Shown here: one piece after another, positions 25,218 through 33,524 of the stretch
Layout of the letters: each line of letters opens with the position of its first letter
Numbering within the stretch: position 1 is the first letter of the stretch
From: Limnohabitans sp. INBF002
Lineage (GTDB): Bacteria > Pseudomonadota > Gammaproteobacteria > Burkholderiales > Burkholderiaceae_C
Direction: 5' to 3'
Assembly: GCF_027924905.1 (NCBI RefSeq)
Contig: NZ_AP027055.1
Span: 620,001-684,000 of the forward strand
DNA length: 64,000 nt
The notes under the pieces: generated by a model
Databases searched by the model: none
Told to the model about the DNA's origin: nothing
The model's input: the letters and a program-made list of their open reading frames with translations, nothing else
Translations under genes and position numbers: made by a program

Positions 25218-26012
25218 TTATTCAGGCAAATTGCCAGCCGCGCGGCCGAGCCACTTTTGCGCCATCTTTTCGATGTCACCTGATTTTTTGGCCTCAGCAA
25301 TGATGGCGTTGACTTTGAGGCGCAGCGCATCTTCACCTTTGGCAATGCCAATGAAGTTAGGACTGTCTTTGAGTAACAGCTTGTATTCAGCGCCGAGCTG
25401 TGGGTTGCGTTGCATCATGTTGGCCGCGACCGATGCCCCTGTGGCAATCAATTGCGTTTGACCTGCGACAAAGGCTGAGACGGTGGCGTTGTTGTCTTCA
25501 AACCGTTTGATGTCGAGGCCCGAAGGTGCAACTTTGGTCAGCTCTTGGTCTTCCATGGCGCCGCGTGTGACGCCGACGGACTTTCCAGCCAAGTCGTTGA
25601 ACGATTTGATGTTGAGTGCCTTGGGTGCAAACACCGCTTGAAAAAATGGTGAATACGCGGACGTGAAGTCGATGACCTTTTCGCGCTCAGGATTTTTCCC
25701 CAAGGTTGAAATCACCAAGTCAGCCTTCTTTGTTTGCAGATAAGCGATGCGGTTGGCGCTGGTGACAGGCAGCAGTTCCACCTTCACATTCAGTTTGTGA
25801 GCAATGTAGTTGGCCATGTCGATGTCAAAGCCCTGTGGTTGCAGGTCGATGCCGACGAAACCATAGGGGTGGAAGTCTGTGGGAATGGCAATCTTGATGA
25901 GCTTGCTTTTTTGAATGCTGTCTAACGCTGTCTGCGCGTGGCTCAAGCCGGTGACCACTGACAAGCCAAGCGCCAGAGATGCGCTGAGCATCAGTCGTTT
26001 AGAGATTTTCAT
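25218..26012 (-). CDS. Polar amino acid ABC transporter substrate-binding protein
   Basis: A 264-residue periplasmic protein of the SBP_bac_3 family with a Sec signal (MKISKRLMLSASLALGLS, cut near SHAQT). The ligand domain shows the usual KIAIPTDFHPYGF and GFDIDMANYIAHKLN segments. The start has a good ribosome-binding site (GGGAGC). A sigma-54-like element with a palindrome next to it lies 50-90 bases upstream, suggesting nitrogen control. The ligand cannot be read from sequence. Confidence 0.92.
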   Translation of the reverse strand: MKISKRLMLSASLALGLSVVTGLSHAQTALDSIQKSKLIKIAIPTDFHPYGFVGIDLQPQGFDIDMANYIAHKLNVKVELLPVTSANRIAYLQTKKADLVISTLGKNPEREKVIDFTSAYSPFFQAVFAPKALNIKSFNDLAGKSVGVTRGAMEDQELTKVAPSGLDIKRFEDNNATVSAFVAGQTQLIATGASVAANMMQRNPQLGAEYKLLLKDSPNFIGIAKGEDALRLKVNAIIAEAKKSGDIEKMAQKWLGRAAGNLPE

Positions 26013-26062
26013 GAAGTAGCTCCCGATAAATGGATGTGTTGAACAGAGACACAGCCTCTATT

Positions 26063-26077
26063 GCGAATTGCATGCCA
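26063..26077 (-). promoter_or_regulatory. Candidate sigma-54 promoter of the amino acid importer
   Basis: Minus strand TGGCATG-CAAT-TCGC with exact GG-N10-GC spacing; weaker than the elements at 5627 and 7016. TTGCATGC (plus strand, 26068-26075) overlaps it, resembling the palindromes at 14264 and 14396. A start near 26051 would give a leader of about 40 bases. Confidence 0.5.
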
Positions 26078-26089
26078 GCTACTTAAAAC

Positions 26090-26099
26090 GTGTATACAC
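26090..26099. promoter_or_regulatory. GTGTATACAC palindrome, candidate operator
   Basis: A perfect ten-base palindrome 13 bases upstream of the minus-strand -24 element. Short palindromes with this A/T-centred form are common as GntR-family operators. The rest of the 26013-26272 gap holds no gene; I see only A/T-rich sequence and the ribosome-binding site of the next gene (TTAGGAGA). Confidence 0.45.
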
Positions 26100-26272
26100 T
26101 TTTTAAGGCTTCCATCTCGGTGCATCTATTTTTCAAAACAGGCCATCGTCCCTAAATTTGTGCGCTTATTTTTTGTTTGGCACCAAGATGGAAAAATGCC
26201 TTCGATTTGGAGGGAGTCAAACTGTTTGCGACGCAATTCTTGGGTAGCATGAAGTCTTGTTAGGAGACTGCC

Positions 26273-27325
26273 ATGTTCAAAGTTCACGCTGTTGCCACCG
26301 TCAATTTGCCCAAGCTCTTGCGCGAAATGCCCAAGGCCGAGCTGCACATCCACATCGAAGGCTCGTTAGAGCCCGAGCTCATCTTTGCGCTGGCTGAGCG
26401 CAATGGTGTGAAGCTGCCTTACGCCAATGTCGAAGCCTTGCGGGCGGCCTATGCCTTTACCAACCTGCAAAGCTTCCTCGACATTTACTACGCAGGCGCA
26501 AGCGTGCTGCTGCACGAACAAGACTTTTATGACATGGCCTGGGCTTATCTGCAACGCGCAGCGGCGGACCACGTGGTGCATACCGAAATCTTCTTTGACC
26601 CGCAAACCCACACCGAACGCGGTGTGCCCATGGCCACGGTCATCAACGGTTTGCACCGTGCGTGTGCGGATGCACAGACTCAGTTAGGCGTGAGTGCGCA
26701 GCTCATCTTGTGTTTCTTGCGCCACTTGAGCGAAGAGGCCGCATTGCAAACTTTCCAAGAGGCCTTGCCGTTCAAAGACAAGTTCATCGGCGTGGGCTTG
26801 GACTCTAGTGAAGTGGGGCACCCACCCGAGAAATTTAAAAATGTGTTTGCCTTGGCGCACGCACATGGTTTGCACCTCGTGGCCCACGCGGGCGAAGAGG
26901 GGCCGCCTGCCTACATGTGGAGCGCCTTGGATGTGCTGCGTGTCGAACGCATCGACCACGGCGTGCAAGCCGTGCACGATGCCGCGTTGATGGCGCGTTT
27001 GGCCAAAGACCGCACGCCACTGACGGTGTGCCCCTTGTCCAACCAAAAGCTGTGCGTGTTTCCTGATTTGAAAGACCACAACATTGGCCAGCTCTTAGAC
27101 GCGGGCTTGTGTGTGACCATCAACTCAGATGACCCCGCCTACTTTGGCGGCTACATCAACGACAACTTTGTGCAAACCTTTGAAGCTGCGGGCCTCACCG
27201 CCCAGCACGCCTATGTGTTGGCACGCAACAGTTTTGAGGCCAGCTTTGTGACCGAAGCCCAACGTCAAAAGTGGATCCATGAGCTCAAGCTGTGTTTTGA
27301 GCGCTTCGCCGAGGGCGATCACTAA
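26273..27325 (+). CDS. Adenine deaminase (adenosine deaminase family)
   Basis: A 350-residue metal-dependent deaminase converting adenine to hypoxanthine and ammonia. Zinc ligands are His25 and His27 (AELHIHIEG), with further active-site motifs [14 protein letters not shown] and [11 protein letters not shown]. The SSEVGHPP and [10 protein letters not shown] forms match the type 2 adenine deaminases (Pseudomonas PA0148, fungal Aah1) rather than classical adenosine deaminase. A clear ribosome-binding site precedes ATG 26273. It fits purine salvage together with the nucleoside importer at the start of the window. Confidence 0.88.
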   Translation: MFKVHAVATVNLPKLLREMPKAELHIHIEGSLEPELIFALAERNGVKLPYANVEALRAAYAFTNLQSFLDIYYAGASVLLHEQDFYDMAWAYLQRAAADHVVHTEIFFDPQTHTERGVPMATVINGLHRACADAQTQLGVSAQLILCFLRHLSEEAALQTFQEALPFKDKFIGVGLDSSEVGHPPEKFKNVFALAHAHGLHLVAHAGEEGPPAYMWSALDVLRVERIDHGVQAVHDAALMARLAKDRTPLTVCPLSNQKLCVFPDLKDHNIGQLLDAGLCVTINSDDPAYFGGYINDNFVQTFEAAGLTAQHAYVLARNSFEASFVTEAQRQKWIHELKLCFERFAEGDH

Positions 27326-27343
27326 CCCCTCTAAAATGACGCC

Positions 27344-27919
27344 ATGAGTATCAAATCAGACAAATGGATCCGCCGTATGGCGCAAGAGCACGGCATGATC
27401 GAGCCCTTCGAGCCAGGCCAAATTCGTCAGAACGCCGCGGGCGAAAAAATCGTCAGCTACGGCACCAGCAGCTATGGCTACGACATCCGTTGCGCGCCCG
27501 AGTTCAAGGTGTTCACCAACATCTACAGCACGGTGGTGGACCCGAAGAATTTTGATCCCAAGAGCTTCGTGGACATCGAATCTGATGTCTGCATCATCCC
27601 GCCCAACAGCTTTGCGCTGGCCCGTACGATGGAGTACTTCCGTATTCCTCGCAACGTGTTGACCGTGTGTTTGGGCAAGAGCACCTATGCCCGCTGCGGC
27701 ATCATCGTCAACGTCACGCCGTTTGAGCCCGAGTGGGAAGGCTATGTGACCTTGGAGTTCTCCAACACCACGCCGCTGCCCGCCAAGATTTACGCAGGCG
27801 AGGGCTGTGCCCAAGTGTTGTTCTTCGAGAGCGACAAAGACGATGTGTGCGAAACCAGCTACAAAGACCGTGGCGGTAAGTACCAAGGCCAAGTGGGCGT
27901 CACACTGCCCAAGACCTGA
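27344..27919 (+). CDS. dcd: dCTP deaminase
   Basis: A 191-residue cytoplasmic enzyme making dUTP from dCTP, first step of the proteobacterial dTMP route. The family motifs are clear: [26 protein letters not shown] with the catalytic Glu, and the C-terminal [12 protein letters not shown]. Length is normal. The next gene starts with TTG on the base after its stop. Confidence 0.96.
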   Translation: MSIKSDKWIRRMAQEHGMIEPFEPGQIRQNAAGEKIVSYGTSSYGYDIRCAPEFKVFTNIYSTVVDPKNFDPKSFVDIESDVCIIPPNSFALARTMEYFRIPRNVLTVCLGKSTYARCGIIVNVTPFEPEWEGYVTLEFSNTTPLPAKIYAGEGCAQVLFFESDKDDVCETSYKDRGGKYQGQVGVTLPKT

Positions 27920-28753
27920 TTGACCACGCTCAACGTCATCGGCTGTGGCCGCGTGGGTCAAACCCTCGCGGCCTTGTTACATCAGCACGCCCAAGTGCAG
28001 GTGCAAGACCTGTATTCCCGCAGCTTCAGCAGTGCCGAGCAAGCGGTGCAGTTTGTTGGCTCGGGAACGGCTGCCACGGAGTTGGCTCAGATGCGTGCCG
28101 CCAATGTGTGGCTGCTCAGCGTGCCCGATGCCCAAGTGGCTGTGGCCGCGCAGGCTTTGGCCGAGGCGCAGGGGGCCCATCTAAAAGGCGCTATCGTTTT
28201 TCATAACAGTGGTTTTTTAAGTGCTGCCGTGCTGCAGCCCTTGCAGGCTTTGGGCTGCCATGTGGCCAGTGCGCACCCCGTGCTCAACTTTGCTTCTCCC
28301 CACACGGGCGTGCGCCAGTTTGCAGGCACGCCGTGCGGGCTAGAGGGCGATGCGCCCGCGCTGGCTTGGTTGCACACCGCGCTCACCGCCATTGGTGGGC
28401 GCTGCTTTGAGATCGCCAGTGCCGACAAACCGCTGTACCACGCAGCAGCGGTGTTCAGCAGCAACTTCACCGTGGTGTTGCAAGGCATCGCGCAAGACGC
28501 TTGGCGCAGCGCTGGCGTGCCGCCCGAGCTGATGCGCCCGCTGACCGAGGCCTTGCTCAAAAGCACAGTCGACAACGTGTTGGCCATGGGCCCCGCGCAG
28601 GCGTTGACTGGCCCTGCCGCCCGTGGCGACACAGCGGTGGTGCAGGCGCAAGGGGCGGTGGTGAAGGATTGGAGCGCGCCTGCTGGCGAGGTTTACAAGA
28701 CCTTGAGTGCGCTGGCGGCCAAGCTCAAGCAAGACGGTCACACACAGCCCTGA
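27920..28753 (+). CDS. Rossmann-like/DUF2520 oxidoreductase-type protein
   Basis: A 277-residue protein with an N-terminal NAD(P)-binding motif (VIGCGRVGQTL, residues 6-16) and a helical C-terminal DUF2520 domain (KPLYHAAAVFSSNF, LLKSTVDNV). This resembles ketopantoate reductase/prephenate dehydrogenase-like proteins, but the family has no agreed substrate. It uses a TTG start directly abutting dcd, so it is probably translated by coupling. GC is higher than in the flanking transport operons. Confidence 0.82.
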   Translation: MTTLNVIGCGRVGQTLAALLHQHAQVQVQDLYSRSFSSAEQAVQFVGSGTAATELAQMRAANVWLLSVPDAQVAVAAQALAEAQGAHLKGAIVFHNSGFLSAAVLQPLQALGCHVASAHPVLNFASPHTGVRQFAGTPCGLEGDAPALAWLHTALTAIGGRCFEIASADKPLYHAAAVFSSNFTVVLQGIAQDAWRSAGVPPELMRPLTEALLKSTVDNVLAMGPAQALTGPAARGDTAVVQAQGAVVKDWSAPAGEVYKTLSALAAKLKQDGHTQP

Positions 28754-28835
28754 GCGAGTCGCATCAGGCCTCGGCAGCGGGGCAAAACCCTGGTTTTGGC
28801 CGCACCCGCCCACAATGCGACAATATGCCCCAGAC

Positions 28836-30311
28836 ATGACGACCTCTTTTTCCAATTTGCAGCTGGCCCCCGCGCTGGCACGTGCCGTAGCCGAAATGGG
28901 CTACGAATCCATGACCCCCATCCAAGCCCAGGCCATTCCCGTGGTTCTGACCGGCCAAGACGTGATGGGCGCCGCGCAAACCGGTACCGGTAAAACGGCC
29001 GCGTTCTCGCTGCCTTTGCTGCAACGTTTGCTCAAACACGAAAACAGCTCCACCTCGCCCGCACGCCACCCCGTGCGCGCACTGGTGCTGTTGCCCACCC
29101 GCGAGCTGGCCGACCAAGTGGCCCAGCAAATCAAACAATACGCCGTGCATACCAACTTGCGCAGTGCTGTGGTGTTTGGTGGCATGGACATGAAGCCCCA
29201 AACTCTCGAGCTGAAAAAAGGCGTTGAGGTCTTGGTGGCCACGCCCGGCCGTTTGTTGGATCACATCGAAGCCAAGAACGTGGTGTTGAACCAAGTTGAA
29301 TACGTGGTGCTCGACGAAGCCGACCGCATGTTGGACATCGGCTTCTTGCCTGACTTGCAGCGTATCTTGAGCCACTTGCCCAAGCAGCGCACCACGCTGT
29401 TGTTCTCGGCCACGTTCTCGACCGAGATCAAGCGTTTGGCGGGCAGCTATTTGCAAAACCCTGTCACCATCGAAGTGGCGCGGCCTAATGAGACAGCCGC
29501 CACCATCACGCAGCAGTTCTACAGCGTGAGCGTGGACGACAAGTACAACGCCTTGCGCCACCTCATCAAAGCCAACGGCATGAAGCAAGCCTTTGTGTTT
29601 TGCAACAGCAAACTCGGCTGTGCGCGTTTGGCCCGCTCACTCGAACGCGATGGTTTCCGCACCAGCGCCTTGCACGGCGACAAGAGCCAAGACGAACGCT
29701 TGAAAGCCCTCGAAGGTTTCAAGAAAGGCGAAGTCGATTTATTGGTCTGTACCGATGTGGCCGCGCGCGGCTTGGACATCAAAGACGTGCCAGCTGTGTT
29801 CAACTTTGACATCCCGTTCAACGCCGAAGACTATGTGCACCGCATTGGCCGCACAGGTCGCGCCGGTGCATTGGGCCACGCCATCAGCTTTGTGTCGGGC
29901 AGCGACCAACGCTTGGTGGGCGACATTGAAAAATTGCTCAAGACCAAGATCAACTTGGAAACCGTGGGTGTGGAGCAAGACCGTTCGCGTGAACGTCGTG
30001 AGCCTCGCAGTGATTCCCGCGAGCCGCGTGGCGACTCTTCTCGTGGCGAACGCTCAGAGTCTTCCAGCCGTCCACGCGAAGGCTACGCCTCACGTGATGC
30101 ACGTCCTCGTGAGCAAGACAATGGCCGTCGCAACCGCGAAGTGGGCTACATGCCCGCACCGCGCGTGAAGAACGACCCGTTCTTTGACAAGCCCTACGAA
30201 GCGCCCGTACGCAGCGCCGAAGCAGCGCCTGTGGCGCCCGATCCTTTGCGCAAGTCGTCGAACATCAAGCCTAAGCGGGTGATGGCGGCTTTGTTTAAGT
30301 CGACCACTTAA
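28836..30311 (+). CDS. rhlE: DEAD-box RNA helicase, RhlE-like
   Basis: A 491-residue ATP-dependent RNA helicase. Motifs occur in order: Q motif (SMTPIQAQAIP), AQTGTGKT, PTRELA, DEADRM, SATF, and HRIGRTGR near residue 345. The C-terminal 130 residues are Arg/Ser/Glu-rich and low in complexity, typical of RhlE tails that bind RNA. ATG 28836 (MTTSFSN) is chosen over the frame from 28707, whose first part overlaps the previous gene. A strong terminator follows. Confidence 0.94.
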   Translation: MTTSFSNLQLAPALARAVAEMGYESMTPIQAQAIPVVLTGQDVMGAAQTGTGKTAAFSLPLLQRLLKHENSSTSPARHPVRALVLLPTRELADQVAQQIKQYAVHTNLRSAVVFGGMDMKPQTLELKKGVEVLVATPGRLLDHIEAKNVVLNQVEYVVLDEADRMLDIGFLPDLQRILSHLPKQRTTLLFSATFSTEIKRLAGSYLQNPVTIEVARPNETAATITQQFYSVSVDDKYNALRHLIKANGMKQAFVFCNSKLGCARLARSLERDGFRTSALHGDKSQDERLKALEGFKKGEVDLLVCTDVAARGLDIKDVPAVFNFDIPFNAEDYVHRIGRTGRAGALGHAISFVSGSDQRLVGDIEKLLKTKINLETVGVEQDRSRERREPRSDSREPRGDSSRGERSESSSRPREGYASRDARPREQDNGRRNREVGYMPAPRVKNDPFFDKPYEAPVRSAEAAPVAPDPLRKSSNIKPKRVMAALFKSTT

Positions 30312-30315
30312 GCGT

Positions 30316-30348
30316 AAAAAAGGCCCCGTACAACGGGGCCTTTTTTAT
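30316..30348. terminator. Bidirectional intrinsic terminator
   Basis: AGGCCCCGT-ACAA-CGGGGCCT-type stem with A-run before and T-run after, between the convergent rhlE and Bug receptor genes. The stop codon of the latter lies inside the T-run. Confidence 0.93.
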
Positions 30349-31313
30349 TCGGGCTTGAAGCCTGCTCCTTTGAGCAGCTCCGCATTTTCGGTAATGTATT
30401 TGCCGGTGTACTTTTTAAATTGATCGACAGATTCCACAACAGGTTCAATCCCGAGTTGTTCGAAAGCCCCTGATTTAGTCAGTTGACGTACCGCTTCATT
30501 GGCAGCCTTGTTCAACAATTGAACGCGATCGTCAGGTGTACCTTTGGGCGCCCAGATGCCATACCAAGACTCGGTCACAAACTTTGGATAGCCACTCTCA
30601 GAAGCGGTGGGAACGCTAGGCATCACAGAGCTTCGCTTTGCAGACGTCACGATGATGGGTTTCACCTTGCCTGCTTTGGCCATTGATTGCAACGAAATGA
30701 TGGAGTCGATCAAGATTTGTGAGTGTCCGCCAGCGACATCGGTCAACGCAGGTGCAGTGCCTTTGTAGGCCGTCATGGTCAAGTTGAGATTGCCTTCCTT
30801 GGCAAACATCAACGTCGCCAAGTGACTGGCAGCGCCTAATGCCGGTATACCAGCCGTCCATTTGTCTGGATTTTGTTTGGCTGCATCCATGACTTCTTTT
30901 AATTTGGTTTGCGGTAATGTCGGTGCAATCACCATCAGCAACGGTGCTTCACCCACACGTGCCACATAAGAAAAATCAGTCAATGGGTCGTAGGGTGGAT
31001 TGGCAATGACCAGCTTCGTCAACGCTTGTGTGGATGCAGAGAAAAGCAATGTTTGACCATCTGGGGTCGATGCTTGAACAAATTTAGCGCCAATTGTTCC
31101 ACTGGCCCCAGGCTTGTTCTCAACCACAATTGAAATATTCAAATTTGCTTGCATCTGCTTTGCTAGCAAGCGCGCTGCGTTATCTACACCACCACCTGCA
31201 GCAAATGGCACGATCAATTTAATCGTGCCATCTGGGAATTTAGGTTGCGCTGATGCAAACGCCGTTGCCGTCAGTAATGCAACCGAAAGCATTTTTTTTG
31301 TCCATGAAATCAT
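30345..31313 (-). CDS. Bug/TctC family periplasmic receptor
   Basis: A 322-residue extracytoplasmic binding protein of the tripartite tricarboxylate transporter type, abundant in Burkholderiales. Signal peptide MISWTKKMLSVALLTATAFASA, then the family motifs FPDGTIKLIVPFAAGGGVDNAARLLA (residues about 26-50) and KPGASGTIGAKFV. No TctA/TctB membrane genes are nearby, as is usual for Bug orphans. It closes the HyuAB operon, so its ligand may be the substrate of that operon. Confidence 0.92.
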   Translation of the reverse strand: MISWTKKMLSVALLTATAFASAQPKFPDGTIKLIVPFAAGGGVDNAARLLAKQMQANLNISIVVENKPGASGTIGAKFVQASTPDGQTLLFSASTQALTKLVIANPPYDPLTDFSYVARVGEAPLLMVIAPTLPQTKLKEVMDAAKQNPDKWTAGIPALGAASHLATLMFAKEGNLNLTMTAYKGTAPALTDVAGGHSQILIDSIISLQSMAKAGKVKPIIVTSAKRSSVMPSVPTASESGYPKFVTESWYGIWAPKGTPDDRVQLLNKAANEAVRQLTKSGAFEQLGIEPVVESVDQFKKYTGKYITENAELLKGAGFKPE

Positions 31314-31348
31314 GTTTGTCTCCAGTTAAATTTTGAACTCACACCTTC

Positions 31349-31753
31349 TTAATCTCTGTAACCTTTGCGCCAAGAAGATGAACCTCCAAACAAGGGAGCT
31401 TCGGGGGCTGGCCCATGAAGCTTGGCGTAGGACTCAATGGTTTTCGTCATGCGTGGCAATAGCCAATCGGTGACCGCATCATTGACATCCTCTTCTTCTA
31501 AGCGACTCAAGATCCCACGGATGGCTTGATCTTGAGAAGCAATAGGGCCTGGCGCGAGCAAAAAGGCCACGACCTCTGTCTGGCCCAATCGCTCGCTCTC
31601 CGCCCACAAATAGTCTGCAATGTCATGCTCGAAGTCTTCGAGCGTGACACTCATGCCACTCATCGTGCATGAGCATCCCAACGCCACATGCTGACCTGAC
31701 AACCGGTTCCAAAGACCGGACAGGTAGGCAGCTTGCTGCTGGGATGCTGTCAT
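31349..31753 (-). CDS. Unrecognised small protein of the HyuAB operon
   Basis: A 134-residue protein (140 if a TTG at 31771 is used, which would overlap the hyuB stop). I recognise no domain. It is predicted soluble, acidic and helical, with a Cys-Ser-Cys pair (Cys27, Cys29) in a glycine-flanked loop (LGCSCTMSG), an acidic middle (LEEEDVNDAV) and a basic C-terminus (SSWRKGYRD). It lies 10 bases behind hyuB and before the Bug receptor. Related carboxylase/hydrolase complexes such as acetone and acetophenone carboxylase carry small extra subunits, so a third subunit of the HyuAB enzyme is a fair hypothesis. Confidence 0.7.
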   Translation of the reverse strand: MTASQQQAAYLSGLWNRLSGQHVALGCSCTMSGMSVTLEDFEHDIADYLWAESERLGQTEVVAFLLAPGPIASQDQAIRGILSRLEEEDVNDAVTDWLLPRMTKTIESYAKLHGPAPEAPLFGGSSSWRKGYRD

Positions 31754-31763
31754 TTCAATTAAC

Positions 31764-33524
31764 TCAAACAAGGGCTTTGCTTCGTAAGGTCTGTGTCTCA
31801 GATGGCTTCACTGCAAAGCTGTCATCCAACACCACACCGTAGAGTTTTTCAGCGGCCTCGCGACTGACGTAGCCTTCGCGCACGTCATGCGCCACTGCAT
31901 CGGCGTCACGTTTGAAAGGACTGCCAAAACCACCACCACCGCCTGAAAGCATCTTGTAGGCATCGCCGCGTTCTAAGCGAACGTTGAAGATCTTTGCGTT
32001 CGGCAAATCAGAACTCCATTCACCCTTGTGACGAATGGCAATGCCGTTGCCAGCAGCCTCACCGCCACCCTCTAGACCCCAAGGCTTGCAATGCATGCGG
32101 TCGATGCGGGTGGTCACAGAGAACGGTGACAGGGCTTGCACCACCATCTCGGCACCTAAGCCACCACGGAACTCCCCCGCACCCGCGCTGTCTTCGCGAA
32201 TTTTGTAACTCTCAACCAAAACTGGGTATTTCGCTTCAAGCTGTTCGGTTGGGCTGTTATGCGTGTCACCATCGTTGATACACACCGTCACAGAGACACC
32301 GTCTTCGCGTGACTTGGCACCCCAGCCGCCACCCAAGGGGCCAATGCCCACAATGAACAAGCGGCCATCTTCAGGCGAAATCCCGTGGATGTTGGGGAAC
32401 ACCAAATCGGCATGGTGGCCCGCAATCGCGCGATGAGGGATCGCAGGCGCCAAGGCTTTGAAGATGGTGTCAATCACGGTCATTGGGAACGTCATCCACA
32501 CACGCATGGGGTAGGGACGTTCAGCGCTGATGACAGTGCCCATGGGCATGATGACCTTCAGAGGACGGAAGCTGCCATCGTTCACGGGATAGTCGGTGGG
32601 TGTGGTCAAGCACTTGTAGGCCACTTGCGCGCAAGCAATACCCGTAGTGAAACCAGAGTTGTAGAAGCCTTTGACTTGTTTGCTCACATCCGACAAGTCC
32701 ACCTCCATCTCATCGCCCTTGACGGTCACTTTCACGCGAATCGGAATGCGTTTGCCGATCTCTAAACCGTCGTCATCCATGAAGGACTCGGCTTCGTATA
32801 CGCCGTCAGGAATAGTCAAAGTGTTTTGACGCGCCAGTGCTTCAGAGGCATCCATGATCTGCAAAATCGACGCTTGCACATCGGCATTGCCGTAGCGTTG
32901 CACCAGTTCTAAGAATCGACGCTCACCTGTGGTGATGGCTGTGATTTGAGCGCGCAAGTCGCCCAAAGCACGTTCGGGCATGCGCACGTTCATGGCAATG
33001 ATGTCCAACAAATCTTGGTTGACTTTGCCAGCAGATTGATATTTCACGATAGGGATCTGAATACCCTCTGAGTAAATATCGGTGGTGATCTGACCCAAGC
33101 TTCCACCCACATCCAACCAGTGCGCCATGCAGCAGGTAAAGCCAATCAGCTCACCCTCGTGGAACACAGGCATGGTGAATGTGAAATGGTTCAAATGACT
33201 GCCGGTGGTGTACGCATCGTTTGTCACCAAGATATCGCCGGGGTGGATGTTGTCATACCCAAAGTGACGAATCTTTGATTTCACAGTTTCAGACATGCCA
33301 CGAATGAACATGGGCAAGCCCAAGCCAATAGACACCGTGTCGCCTTCTTTGGTGAAAAGACCAACCGTGAAGTCCAGCGCCTCATAAATGATGAGGTTGT
33401 AGGCGGTGCGCATCAAGTTGGTTTTCATCTCCTCGGTCACGGCAAATAGGCCGTTACGGATGATTTCGACAATCACAGGATCGACGGCCTGTGCATTTGA
33501 TTTTTGAACGTGTGTCGTGTTCAT
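31764..33524 (-). CDS. hyuB: Hydantoinase B/oxoprolinase family subunit (HyuB)
   Basis: A 586-residue HyuB-type subunit. Characteristic segments are VTNDAYTTGSHLNHFT, the active-site-region CMAHWLDVGG, and the Gly-rich end GGGGGFGSPF. It overlaps hyuA by four bases. HyuA and HyuB together make ATP-dependent N-methylhydantoinase, 5-oxoprolinase-like or carboxylase-type enzymes that act on cyclic amides or ketones; sequence alone does not settle which. The operon also holds a FAH-family enzyme. Confidence 0.9.
   Translation of the reverse strand: MNTTHVQKSNAQAVDPVIVEIIRNGLFAVTEEMKTNLMRTAYNLIIYEALDFTVGLFTKEGDTVSIGLGLPMFIRGMSETVKSKIRHFGYDNIHPGDILVTNDAYTTGSHLNHFTFTMPVFHEGELIGFTCCMAHWLDVGGSLGQITTDIYSEGIQIPIVKYQSAGKVNQDLLDIIAMNVRMPERALGDLRAQITAITTGERRFLELVQRYGNADVQASILQIMDASEALARQNTLTIPDGVYEAESFMDDDGLEIGKRIPIRVKVTVKGDEMEVDLSDVSKQVKGFYNSGFTTGIACAQVAYKCLTTPTDYPVNDGSFRPLKVIMPMGTVISAERPYPMRVWMTFPMTVIDTIFKALAPAIPHRAIAGHHADLVFPNIHGISPEDGRLFIVGIGPLGGGWGAKSREDGVSVTVCINDGDTHNSPTEQLEAKYPVLVESYKIREDSAGAGEFRGGLGAEMVVQALSPFSVTTRIDRMHCKPWGLEGGGEAAGNGIAIRHKGEWSSDLPNAKIFNVRLERGDAYKMLSGGGGGFGSPFKRDADAVAHDVREGYVSREAAEKLYGVVLDDSFAVKPSETQTLRSKALV

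Noticed and set aside
26177..26192. TTGGCACC upstream of adenine deaminase as a sigma-54 promoter
   Set aside because: The -24 half fits but the position of the required GC at -12 reads GG, so the element is incomplete.
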